Below, one piece after another: positions 6,873-12,960 of a stretch of 21,565 bases of DNA. The DNA comes from JBBTRN01 sp038065175 (lineage in GTDB: Bacteria > Patescibacteriota > Doudnabacteria > UBA920). The position numbers and the translations under genes are program-made. The stretch is taken from positions 1 through 21,565 of the forward strand of contig JBBTRN010000008.1 in NCBI GenBank assembly GCA_038065175.1, given 5' to 3'. A model generated the notes under the pieces. The model did not search any database and was not told where the DNA came from. It saw nothing but the letters and a program-made list of their open reading frames with translations. Position 1 is the stretch's first letter. The number at the start of each line of letters is the position of its first letter.

Positions 6873-7235
6873 ATGGAACAAGACCAACAGTTTGTGGAAT
6901 ATGTCGTCAAAGCTTTGGTTGACCATCCCGAAGATGTGAAAACCGAAAGAACGGTCGACGAAATGGGTGTGCTTATTACCCTCCATTTAAACCAGTTAGA
7001 TATGGGGCAGGTAATTGGCCGCATGGGCCAAACTGCCAAAGCTATACGCACCCTTTTAAGGGTCGTTGGCGCCAAGCATAAAGCCCGCGTGAACTTAAAG
7101 ATTTACGAACCGGAAGGTTCTTTCCGCGGCCCGCGCAGAGAGTATGCTCCTAGAACGGGCGACAGTGGCTCAAGACCGCCAATGGCCGTTCCGGCTGACA
7201 GCGGCGCAGATGTGATAGACGACTTTAAGCTGTAG
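6873..7235 (+). CDS. khpA: KH-domain RNA-binding protein (KhpA-like)
   Basis: Small RNA-binding protein related to KhpA/YlqC, encoded after rpsP in many bacteria and linked to sRNA binding and cell-size control. The KH core spans about residues 1-80 (FVEYVVKALVDHPEDV...) with the GxxG loop as GRMG in QVIGRMGQTAKAIRTLL. It ends with KARVNLKIYEPEG, then a flexible Gly/Arg/Pro tail (about 85-120). The ATG at 6873 is chosen because the family starts there (MEQDQQFVEYVVKALV). An in-frame TTG at 6822 would add 17 polar residues; neither start has a well-placed ribosome-binding site. The gene is followed by a hairpin terminator. Confidence 0.9.
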   Translation: MEQDQQFVEYVVKALVDHPEDVKTERTVDEMGVLITLHLNQLDMGQVIGRMGQTAKAIRTLLRVVGAKHKARVNLKIYEPEGSFRGPRREYAPRTGDSGSRPPMAVPADSGADVIDDFKL

Positions 7236-7275
7236 ATCACAGATTTTTTAAGTCACACAGATTACGCAGATAAGA

Positions 7276-7317
7276 AATAACCCCGAATATTGCTGTAAGG
7301 CACTTCGGGGTTATTTT
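7276..7317 (+). terminator. Hairpin terminator after khpA
   Basis: Perfect 13-bp stem AAATAACCCCGAA (7276-7288) / TTCGGGGTTATTT (7305-7317), loop 16 nt. The T tract is short and within the stem, so termination may be weak or bidirectional. The stretch 7236-7275 (TCACAGATT, CACACAGATTACGCAGAT) is a fragment of the repeat family seen at 16947-17040. Confidence 0.65.
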
Positions 7318-7335
7318 ATGATAAGATGACCGTAG

Positions 7336-7362
7336 GTCACCCCGAGCGAAGCCGAGGAGTCT
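7336..7362 (+). repeat. Dispersed repeat fragment supplying the trmD ribosome-binding site
   Basis: The element begins GTCACCCCGAGCGAAGCCGA and ends GAGGAGTCT, like a common dispersed bacterial repeat. Its GAGGAG (7354-7359) lies 11 nt before the trmD ATG and is the only Shine-Dalgarno candidate. Confidence 0.55.
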
Positions 7363-7370
7363 ATAAAAAG

Positions 7371-8111
7371 ATGACCAAAAAATTATCAATTAAAATAATT
7401 ACTTTATTCCCAAAATTTATTGAAGATTTTGTGGAGAATTTTGGCATTGTCAGAAAAGCCGTGAAGAATAAATTGTTGGATATTCAGTCTGTAAATTTGC
7501 GCAAGTTTGGACTCGACAGGCGCGGCACAGTAGACGATAGGCCGTATGGGGGAGGGGTGGGGATGGTACTCCGGCCTGATGTATTACTTAGAGCAATACA
7601 GTCAGTCCGAAAATTTCAAATTTCAAATTTCAAATTTCAAATAAAATCCAAAATGAAAAATTCAAAATCCAGGGTCATATTACTTACACCTCAAGGACAG
7701 AGCTTTCATCAGAGTGATGCAAAGCGCTTGGCTAAATACGATGAACTGATACTAATCTGTGGTAGGTATGAAGGGTTCGACGAACGCATAAGGCAGTTTG
7801 TAGACGAAGAAATTAGCGTGGGTGATTATGTGCTTATGGGTGGGGAATTACCCGCGCTAATAATTAGCGAAGCAGTGATGCGCCTGCGTCCCGGTATTCT
7901 AGGCAAAGATGAATCGAGCGTAGGTGAATCCTTTTCCGAATCTATGCTTGAATATCCGCAGTACACAAAGCCAGTTGAGTTAAAAGTAAAAAGTAAAAAG
8001 TTAAAAGTGCCGAAAGTTTTGCTTACCGGGCATCATAAAAACATCAAAGAGTGGCGAAGCAAAGAAGCAGTGAAGAGAACGAAAAAAAGGCGTCCTGATT
8101 TATTAAATTAA
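7371..8111 (+). CDS. trmD: tRNA (guanine-N1)-methyltransferase TrmD with two in-frame insertions
   Basis: Methylates G37 of tRNAs with a G at position 36, using SAM; prevents +1 frameshifting. Start set at ATG 7371 (MTKKLSIKIITLFPKF), where the family begins; the in-frame ATG at 7326 would translate a dispersed repeat. Family features: DRRGTVDDRPYGGGVGMVLRPD, the trefoil-knot SAM site CGRYEGFDER (130-139), SVGDYVLMGGE, and LLTGHHKNI...W. It has 246 residues. Two stretches are foreign: residues 81-100 (Lys/Phe/Asn/Ser-rich) between RAIQSV and RVILLTPQG, and residues 204-212 (LKVKSKKLK) before VPKVLLTGHH. Both match repeat wording found between genes. The catalytic core appears intact. rimM, usually just upstream, is absent. 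Confidence 0.95.
   Translation: MTKKLSIKIITLFPKFIEDFVENFGIVRKAVKNKLLDIQSVNLRKFGLDRRGTVDDRPYGGGVGMVLRPDVLLRAIQSVRKFQISNFKFQIKSKMKNSKSRVILLTPQGQSFHQSDAKRLAKYDELILICGRYEGFDERIRQFVDEEISVGDYVLMGGELPALIISEAVMRLRPGILGKDESSVGESFSESMLEYPQYTKPVELKVKSKKLKVPKVLLTGHHKNIKEWRSKEAVKRTKKRRPDLLN
7611..7670 (+). repeat. In-frame AAATTTC tandem/inverted-repeat fragment inside trmD
   Basis: Four head-to-tail copies of the heptamer AAATTTC plus AAAT (7611-7642), then AAAATCCAAAATGAAAAATT. It encodes residues 81-100 of TrmD without shifting frame. The wording equals the intergenic elements at 4744-4850 and 18361-18436. Confidence 0.7.
7980..8008 (+). repeat. Second in-frame repeat fragment inside trmD
   Basis: TTAAAAGTAAAAAGTAAAAA followed by GTTAAAAGT encodes residues 204-212. 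Similar to the TAAAA(C/G)GTAAAACG words of the element upstream of rnc. Confidence 0.5.
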
Positions 8112-8115
8112 AATA

Positions 8116-8149
8116 AGTCCCATTTTTGACGGCCGTCAAAAATGGGACT
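8116..8149 (+). repeat. Perfect 34-bp palindrome between trmD and the rluD-like gene
   Basis: Each 17-nt half (AGTCCCATTTTTGACGG) is the exact reverse complement of the other, with no spacer. It starts 4 bp after the trmD stop and ends 8 bp before the next ATG. It could be a transcript-end hairpin, a regulatory site or a mobile repeat; no T run follows. Confidence 0.85.
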
Positions 8150-8157
8150 GTCGGACT

Positions 8158-9153
8158 ATGAAGAATTTTATAGTTGAAAATTTAAAAATTAGGCTCGATA
8201 AGTATCTTGCGGAACAACTTAAAGAGATATCGAGATCGCAAATCCAGCGTGAGATAGAAGCTGGGCTAGTTTTGGTTAATGGGAAAAAAGTTTTAGAAGC
8301 TAAGTTTGTCGTTCGCCAGAATGACAAGGTCGTTTATCATCAGCAAAAAAAGATGAACACGAAAAATGCGGCCGCACAAATCGTGCTCAAGGTGCTGTAC
8401 GACAACCACGGATTGCTTATCATCGACAAGCCGGCGGGGATGGTGGTGCATCCGGGTGCAGGATTTAAAGGAGAAACGCTGGCTAGCTCTTTGCTTTATC
8501 AATTCAAGGACATTAAGTTAGTAGGCGAAGAAGGTCGGCCGGGAATTGTTCACCGCTTGGACAAAGATACTAGCGGTGTAATTTTAGTAGCCAAGACCCA
8601 GGAAATGTATGAATATTTGAAAGATGCTTTTTTGAATCGGCGCATTAAAAAGGAATATATTGCTTTAGTGCAAGGCCGCGTGGAAAAGCCCTATGGGTTT
8701 ATAGAAACGCCGATTGGGAAATCAAAGTTGGATTTTAGGAAGTATGATACGAAGAATATTTTAGAACCTAAATCATCGTTGACTGAATATAAAGTTTTGG
8801 AGTATTTACACCCTCATCCGTCCGATGAAAACAACCTCTCCCCATCCCTCTCCAGACTTAGAGAGGGAGCCTTTAAGGTTGACGGCTATAGCCTTCTTCT
8901 GGTAAAATTGCACACAGGCAGAACCCATCAGATCCGGGTTCATTTTAAATCTATTGGCCATCCGCTTGTCGGAGACTCTTTATACGGGGGCAAGCTTTCA
9001 AAACTTGATGGTTTAGATCGTCAATTCCTCCACGCTAAAAGAATTGAAGTCCAATTGCCGGACGGCACGTGGATTGAGGCAGAAACAGAGTTTCCGGAAG
9101 ATTTAAAATCAATTTTGTTCAAGCTTAATTCTAAAATAGTCAATCAACTTTAA
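8158..9153 (+). CDS. RluA/RluD-family 23S rRNA pseudouridine synthase
   Basis: Isomerises uridines in rRNA (or tRNA) to pseudouridine. An N-terminal S4 RNA-binding domain (about 1-60: RLDKYLAEQL...QIQREIEAGLVLVNGK) precedes the RluA catalytic domain. The signature HRLDKDTSG carries catalytic Asp135, and LHTGRTHQIRVHF lies near residue 255. The architecture fits RluD (positions 1911/1915/1917), but RluA-family specificity cannot be told by eye, so no symbol is given. Length is 331. Residues 218-242 are an insertion between EYKVLEYL and GYSLLLVKLHTG, encoded by a palindromic repeat. It sits between trmD and rplS, an unusual place. The 8-bp spacer after the palindrome leaves no room for a Shine-Dalgarno site. 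Confidence 0.93.
   Translation: MKNFIVENLKIRLDKYLAEQLKEISRSQIQREIEAGLVLVNGKKVLEAKFVVRQNDKVVYHQQKKMNTKNAAAQIVLKVLYDNHGLLIIDKPAGMVVHPGAGFKGETLASSLLYQFKDIKLVGEEGRPGIVHRLDKDTSGVILVAKTQEMYEYLKDAFLNRRIKKEYIALVQGRVEKPYGFIETPIGKSKLDFRKYDTKNILEPKSSLTEYKVLEYLHPHPSDENNLSPSLSRLREGAFKVDGYSLLLVKLHTGRTHQIRVHFKSIGHPLVGDSLYGGKLSKLDGLDRQFLHAKRIEVQLPDGTWIEAETEFPEDLKSILFKLNSKIVNQL
8809..8883 (+). repeat. In-frame palindromic repeat inside the rluD-like gene
   Basis: CCCTCTC (8846-8852) pairs with GAGAGGG (8861-8867), flanked by CACCCTCATCCGTCC and CCTTTAAGG. It is related in wording to the ymdB insertion (CACCCCCACC...CCTCCCC). It encodes residues 218-242. Confidence 0.65.
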
Positions 9154-9161
9154 ATTAATTT

Positions 9162-9239
9162 TGTAGCATGTATCAAGTAGCAGGTAGCAAGGGCAAAAAT
9201 CCGAATGCTTAATACTTGATGCTTACTACTTGCTACTAA
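9162..9239 (+). repeat. Intergenic inverted repeat upstream of rplS
   Basis: Left arm TGTAGCATGTATCAAGTAGC and on (9162-9190) mirrored by ACTTGATGCTTACTACTTGC (within 9206-9239). It is made of variants of the words GTAGCAAG and ATCAAG and ends 4 bp before the rplS ATG. Confidence 0.65.
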
Positions 9240-9243
9240 TTTT

Positions 9244-9597
9244 ATGCCATATATTAAACACCTTTCCGATTCACAACTAAAAACTTTGCCAGAGTTTAAG
9301 CCCGGCTTTACGGTTAAAGTGCACCAGCGCATTAAAGAAGGCGGTAAGGAACGCGTGCAGGTTTTTGAAGGTTTGGTAATAGCGAGAAAAGGCGGTACTG
9401 GCGTGAACGCTACTTTTATGGTTCGAAAAATTTCCCACGGCGTGGGTGTGGAAAGGATTTTTCCGCTTCATTCCCCTAACATTGTAAAGATGGAAATTGT
9501 AAAGTCCCCGCAAGTAAGGAAGGCCAAATTGTATTATGTGCGGGAGAGAAAAGATAATTTACCGAGGACAAAAAAGACAAAAGCTGCGAAGAAATAA
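9244..9597 (+). CDS. rplS: 50S ribosomal protein L19
   Basis: Structural protein at the 30S-50S interface. It has 117 residues, normal length. Family segments: FKPGFTVKVHQRIKEGGKER, VQVFEGLVIARKGG, VRKISHGVGVERIFPLHSP, VRKAKLYYVRERK. It ends with a Lys-rich tail. The DUF4258 gene follows after 11 bp, so the two are probably co-transcribed up to the terminator at 10069-10097. No Shine-Dalgarno site; the start is preceded directly by the repeat. Confidence 0.97.
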   Translation: MPYIKHLSDSQLKTLPEFKPGFTVKVHQRIKEGGKERVQVFEGLVIARKGGTGVNATFMVRKISHGVGVERIFPLHSPNIVKMEIVKSPQVRKAKLYYVRERKDNLPRTKKTKAAKK

Positions 9598-9608
9598 AAA
9601 AGTCAGCC

Positions 9609-9836
9609 ATGAGAATCAAATATAGCCCTCATGCCAGGAAAAGGCTTAGGGAAAGAAAGATTAATCAAGACGAAGTTTTGATAGTTTTGCATCATCCTGG
9701 GAATAAGATTTATGCTAGTAGAAACAGAAGTAGAAACAGAATTATTGCCAATAAAAAATTTAATAGTTATACTTTGGAAGTAGTTTATGTTATTGAAAAT
9801 GAGCAGACTATAATTATAACGCTTTATTACTTATGA
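9609..9836 (+). CDS. DUF4258-family protein (putative RelE/BrnT-like toxin)
   Basis: 75 residues. The opening IKYSPHARKRLRERKINQDEV and the beta-rich end (YTLEVVYVIENEQTIIITLYYL) match the DUF4258 pattern of a helix with H-A-x-x-R-x-x-x-R followed by strands. This family has been compared with RelE/ParE-type toxins, but its biochemical role is unproven. It overlaps the next gene by 4 bp (ATGA), a tight translational coupling typical of two-gene toxin-antitoxin modules. It is placed 11 bp after rplS. The function is inferred from family and context only. Confidence 0.75.
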   Translation: MRIKYSPHARKRLRERKINQDEVLIVLHHPGNKIYASRNRSRNRIIANKKFNSYTLEVVYVIENEQTIIITLYYL

Positions 9837-10057
9837 AATCGCCGTTGCAGAAAATAGAATACGACAAAACCGTAGACGCATTATATGTAAGAGCTTCTAA
9901 AGGTTCTGTATATAAAACTTACAAGTTAAATTCGCGTGTGCTTTTCGATGTGGATAAAAAAGGCAAGCTTATTGGCATAGAAGTTTTAGATGCTTCTTTA
10001 CCGCTGTCCTTGCCCATATTAAAATCCTCTAGAATTCGATCAAGATTACCAGCATAA
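9833..10057 (+). CDS. DUF2283-family protein (putative antitoxin partner)
   Basis: 74 residues. The core YDKTVDALYVRASKGSV...VLFDVDKKGKLIGIEVLDAS is the DUF2283 signature (Y-D-x-x-x-D-A-L-Y, then D-x-x-G-K-L-I-G-I-E-x-L-x-A-S). DUF2283 proteins are often encoded next to DUF4258 proteins, which supports a paired function. The start ATG overlaps the upstream TGA. A basic C-terminus (SSRIRSRLPA) could contact nucleic acid. An intrinsic terminator follows after 11 bp, closing the rplS transcript. Confidence 0.78.
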   Translation: MKSPLQKIEYDKTVDALYVRASKGSVYKTYKLNSRVLFDVDKKGKLIGIEVLDASLPLSLPILKSSRIRSRLPA

Positions 10058-10068
10058 AAGTATAAATT

Positions 10069-10097
10069 AAACTCCCTCACTTTGAGGGAGTTTTTTT
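10069..10097 (+). terminator. Strong intrinsic terminator of the rplS-DUF4258-DUF2283 unit
   Basis: ACTCCCTC (10071-10078) / GAGGGAGT (10084-10091), 5-nt loop, then a run of T to 10097 (seven counting the stem-closing T). Confidence 0.9.
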
Positions 10098-10111
10098 GAT
10101 CCCACTAAAAC

Positions 10112-10138
10112 TTGACAGTAGCAGAGAGAGAGTATCTT
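10112..10138 (+). promoter_or_regulatory. Putative promoter for the small twin-arginine protein gene
   Basis: Perfect TTGACA (10112-10117) followed after 15 nt by TATCTT (10133-10138). The spacing is short and the -10 imperfect; the position just after a terminator supports it. Confidence 0.4.
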
Positions 10139-10188
10139 AAATGTAAGATTTAAGAATTAAGGATTTTAGATTTTGAAAGGAAAAATTT

Positions 10189-10524
10189 ATGCCATCTAAA
10201 CATGAGAAACCTTCAGTGGAAGATACAGATAAAGGAAAGGAAGATATTTCCCGTAGAAGTTTTTTTAAGAAAAATGTCCTTGAGACAGGGGCTGCTTTAG
10301 GCGGTGTATTGGGAACCGGGTATCTGATGAGCAAGGATGATGCTTATGATGCTACTCACTCTGTAGACACAAGAATAGAAAATATCGCAGGGAGTTTAAA
10401 ATCATTGGTTGATGACCCGGAATCAGGATATTTTAATCAATTAGTCGCTAAGTTGGGCCCCGAAGCGACAAAAAAGTTGATCTTGGCTCTCCAAAATTCT
10501 CAAGTCAAGCAAGAAACCAAATAG
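10189..10524 (+). CDS. Small protein with twin-arginine-like signal, 111 aa
   Basis: Unknown function. Residues 1-19 are charged and polar, then SRRSFFKK (about residues 21-28) matches the Tat motif S/T-R-R-x-F-L-K. A modest hydrophobic stretch follows (VLETGAALGGVLGTGYLM), then a polar, mostly helical tail without cysteines or recognisable enzyme motifs. AAAGGA just upstream of the ATG is a good ribosome-binding site. Monocistronic, between terminator 10069-10097 and sodA, which converges on it. Export by Tat, or membrane anchoring, is inferred; no tat genes are in the window. Confidence 0.75.
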   Translation: MPSKHEKPSVEDTDKGKEDISRRSFFKKNVLETGAALGGVLGTGYLMSKDDAYDATHSVDTRIENIAGSLKSLVDDPESGYFNQLVAKLGPEATKKLILALQNSQVKQETK

Positions 10525-10541
10525 TACTTGGGGGTTTTTTT
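10516..10541 (+). terminator. Weak terminator overlapping the sodA stop codon
   Basis: CCAA (10517-10520) / TTGG (10528-10531) with 7-nt loop, followed by GGG and a T7 run (10535-10541). The stem is short; the T run and position after the stop codon are the support. Confidence 0.4.
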
Positions 10542-11121
10542 ATATTAACTTCAATACTTTCCACCAGTTTTCTATATATTCCGGGCGTTTGTTTTGGTAT
10601 TTTAAGTAGTAAGCATGCTCCCAGATGTCCAGGCCGATGATTGGCTCATCGCCTTTCATTAGGGGCGAGTCTTGGTTTGGGGTGCTATGAATTTGCAGTT
10701 TGCCATCACCGTCCCGAACCAGCCAAGCCCAGCCGCTGCCGAAAACTTTGGTCGCGGCATCGGCGAACTGTTTTTTAAATTCGTCCATTGAACCGAAAGT
10801 TTCTTTAATATCCGTAACTAATTTTTCATCAATTTTATTAGTTGGATCCATTAACTTCCAAAACAAAGAATGGTTGGCGTGCCCGCCCCCGTGGTTTTTA
10901 ATAAGAGTTTTGTCGGCGTCGGGAATTTTTAAAGCATTAAAGCCGCGTAATAAATCTTCCAAAGGCTTTTCTGCCAAGTCCGGGTATTTTTCCAAGACGC
11001 CGTTTAACTTATCTATATAAGCCTGGTGGTGCTTTGTAAGGTGGATTTCCATTGTCTTGGCGTCAATATAGGGCTCGAGCGCATCGTAGGCGTAATTTAA
11101 TTGAGGTAAAGTATGTTTCAT
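10540..11121 (-). CDS. sodA: Superoxide dismutase, Mn-type
   Basis: Converts superoxide to oxygen and hydrogen peroxide. It has 193 residues, normal length. Metal ligands are seen at His27 (HLTKHH), His84 (GGGHANHSLFW), Asp165 and His169 (LDIWEHAYYLKYQNKRPEYI). GGGHANHS, plus Gln150 in NQDSPLM, follow the Mn-enzyme pattern rather than the Fe-enzyme pattern (Gln near residue 69 in AAQVWNH). Metal use could still be cambialistic. Transcribed against its neighbours, with its own upstream region of AT-rich repeat words (11122-11160). It suggests exposure to oxygen in an organism otherwise expected to ferment. Confidence 0.96.
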   Translation of the reverse strand: MKHTLPQLNYAYDALEPYIDAKTMEIHLTKHHQAYIDKLNGVLEKYPDLAEKPLEDLLRGFNALKIPDADKTLIKNHGGGHANHSLFWKLMDPTNKIDEKLVTDIKETFGSMDEFKKQFADAATKVFGSGWAWLVRDGDGKLQIHSTPNQDSPLMKGDEPIIGLDIWEHAYYLKYQNKRPEYIENWWKVLKLI

Positions 11122-11171
11122 AGTATAGATTTAAGATTAAAGATACAAGATTTAAGAGTAGTATATCACTT

Positions 11172-11200
11172 TTGACAAGTGGCGTAAACTGTGGTAACAT
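11172..11200 (+). promoter_or_regulatory. Sigma-70 promoter of the leader/micro-ORF unit upstream of rny
   Basis: Perfect TTGACA (11172-11177) and TAACAT (11195-11200), 17-nt spacer. Divergent from sodA. Start predicted near 11207. Confidence 0.65.
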
Positions 11201-11255
11201 CATTTTATTAGAAAATATTGATAATCCATCAAAAGTAAGTGTGGCTGAAGGTAAT

Positions 11256-11348
11256 ATGCAAATTGTATCGGTTTTCCCTTTAATTTTTCTTAACTCGTTA
11301 TCGTTTTTGGATAATCAGTCAAGAATAGTTAGTAAGATAAAGGGCTAA
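11256..11348 (+). CDS. Possible 30-residue micro-ORF / leader peptide
   Basis: ATG at 11256, TAA at 11346-11348. The peptide begins MQIVSVFPLIFLNSLSF and ends SKIKG, hydrophobic then basic. GAAGG (11247-11251) is a plausible ribosome-binding site 4 nt before the ATG. The stop codon lies inside the ascending arm of the following terminator hairpin, so ribosome position could influence hairpin folding. No homology is recognised. The unit could equally be a small RNA with a chance frame. Confidence 0.35.
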   Translation: MQIVSVFPLIFLNSLSFLDNQSRIVSKIKG

Positions 11349-11376
11349 TCCGCCGACTGGCGGATAGCCATTTTTT
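11343..11376 (+). terminator. Intrinsic terminator/attenuator 45 nt upstream of rny
   Basis: GGCTAATCCGCC (11343-11354) / GGCGGATAGCC (11359-11369) with one bulged A and loop GACT, then A and T6 (11371-11376). The TCCGCC..GGCGGA core belongs to the palindrome family found elsewhere here. Confidence 0.8.
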
Positions 11377-11421
11377 GTGTAGCTATTTTCACCCTTACTT
11401 TTCTGAAAAGTTAGGAATTTT

Positions 11422-12960
11422 ATGATTTTAATTTATATTTTAGCGGGTCTTGTAATAGGCGCGGTGCTTGGCTATGTCTATCGGCAGCAAATAGCCGGGA
11501 AAAAAGTCGGCACAGCTGAAGCCCGGGCTGAAAAATTAATAGAGGAAGCGAAGAATAAAGAGAAAGAATTGCTTTTGGAAGCCAAAGGCAAGGCTTTGGA
11601 AATTATTGAGCAGGCAAAAAAGCAGGAGCAGGAGTTCAGAAGCCAGATGATAAGGTTCGAAGAAAGAGTGGACAGGAAAGAAAAAGAGTTAGATGTTAAA
11701 TCGTCCCAGCTCGACAGGCAAAAGGCGGATTTAGACGGCAAGCTGGAAGAAGTAAAAAATTTACAGGAAGAAATTAAGGCGTTAAAAGCCAAGCAGTTGG
11801 AGAATTTGGAAAAAATCGCCGGAATGACCAGGGAGCAGGCCGGAAAAGTTTTGCTGGAAAATGCGGAGAAATTAGTTAAGGAAGAAATGGTTGAATTGCA
11901 GAAAAAATTGGTGAATCAGGCTTACGAAAGCGCAGACAAAGAAGCGCGGAATTTAGTAGTCCAGGCTTTGGAACGGGTTTCCAGCGAAGTGGCCAGCGAA
12001 GTCACCACGACCGTAGTGCAGATTCCCAGTGAGGAAATGAAAGGCAGGATTATAGGCAAAGAAGGCCGAAACATCCGGGCTTTTGAGCAGATGATGGGCG
12101 TGGAAATATTAATAGATGATTCGCCGGACACGGTTGTGCTTTCGGGCTTTAATTCCATTAGAAGACATATTGCGAAATTGACTTTAGAGAAATTGCTTGC
12201 TGACGGAAGGATCCATCCGGCGCGCATTGAGGAGGCTTATGAAAAAAGCAAGGCAGAAATCAATGAGCAAATTAAACAGGCCGGCGAACAGGCGGTTTAT
12301 GAGCTCGGCATTACCAATTTTCCTCCAAAACTGGTTCATTTAATAGGCAGGATGCTGTTTAGGACATCTTATGGCCAAAATATTTTAAGGCACAGCTTGG
12401 AAATGGCAAAAATTGGCGCGCTTTTGGCAGAGGAATTGGGTGCGGATGTGCAAATCGTCAAACAGGGCGCACTGCTTCACGACATAGGCAAAGCTCTGGA
12501 CCAGGATTTGGAAGGTTCGCATGTGGAATTAGGGGTAAAGATTGCGGAGAAATTTAATCTTGACCCTAGAATTAAAGAGGCTATTGCTTCCCACCACCAC
12601 GATACCGATGTTTCCGGCAAAGCGGAAAGGGCTACGAGTTTAGAAGCAATTATTGTGGACGTTTGCGACAACATTTCAGGTAGCCGCCCGGGAGCGCGCA
12701 AAGATTCTTTGGAAAATTATATTAAACGTCTTACGGATTTGGAAAATATTGCCAACGCTTACGAAGGCGTGCAAAAGTCTTACGCCATTCAGGGCGGCAG
12801 GGAACTCCGTGTGTTTGTTATCCATGAAAAAATTGACGACTTTGCCGCGGCAAAAATGGCTCGCGACATGGCGAACCAAATCCAGAATGAAATAAAATTC
12901 CCGGGAGAAATTAAGGTGCATGTTATACGGGAAACGAGGGTGATTGAATATGCGAGATAG
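11422..12960 (+). CDS. rny: Ribonuclease Y
   Basis: Membrane-anchored endoribonuclease that starts mRNA decay. It has 512 residues, full length. The N-terminal anchor is MILIYILAGLVIGAVLGYVY. A charged coiled coil spans about 30-190. The KH domain has GRIIGKEGRNIRAFE (from about residue 209), followed by DDSPDTVVLSGFNSIRRHIA. The HD domain has His324 in ILRHSLE, the His353-Asp354 pair in LLHDIGKALD, and the later ASHHHD. AGGA lies about 8 nt before the ATG. ymdB follows, the order known from Firmicutes. Transcription probably enters through, or starts just after, the terminator at 11343-11376. Confidence 0.97.
   Translation: MILIYILAGLVIGAVLGYVYRQQIAGKKVGTAEARAEKLIEEAKNKEKELLLEAKGKALEIIEQAKKQEQEFRSQMIRFEERVDRKEKELDVKSSQLDRQKADLDGKLEEVKNLQEEIKALKAKQLENLEKIAGMTREQAGKVLLENAEKLVKEEMVELQKKLVNQAYESADKEARNLVVQALERVSSEVASEVTTTVVQIPSEEMKGRIIGKEGRNIRAFEQMMGVEILIDDSPDTVVLSGFNSIRRHIAKLTLEKLLADGRIHPARIEEAYEKSKAEINEQIKQAGEQAVYELGITNFPPKLVHLIGRMLFRTSYGQNILRHSLEMAKIGALLAEELGADVQIVKQGALLHDIGKALDQDLEGSHVELGVKIAEKFNLDPRIKEAIASHHHDTDVSGKAERATSLEAIIVDVCDNISGSRPGARKDSLENYIKRLTDLENIANAYEGVQKSYAIQGGRELRVFVIHEKIDDFAAAKMARDMANQIQNEIKFPGEIKVHVIRETRVIEYAR

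Noticed and set aside
7611..7642. Short tandem repeats resembling a CRISPR or microsatellite
   Set aside because: Heptamer copies are contiguous with no spacers and are translated within TrmD; treated as an in-frame repeat fragment.
9834..9836. Possible UGA recoding (Gly) as in Gracilibacteria/SR1
   Set aside because: UGA terminates the DUF4258 frame with a normal 4-bp overlap, and no conserved gene here contains an in-frame UGA.
12653..12921. Alternative-frame open frames on both strands within rny
   Set aside because: They overlap the conserved HD domain of RNase Y and show no independent signals.
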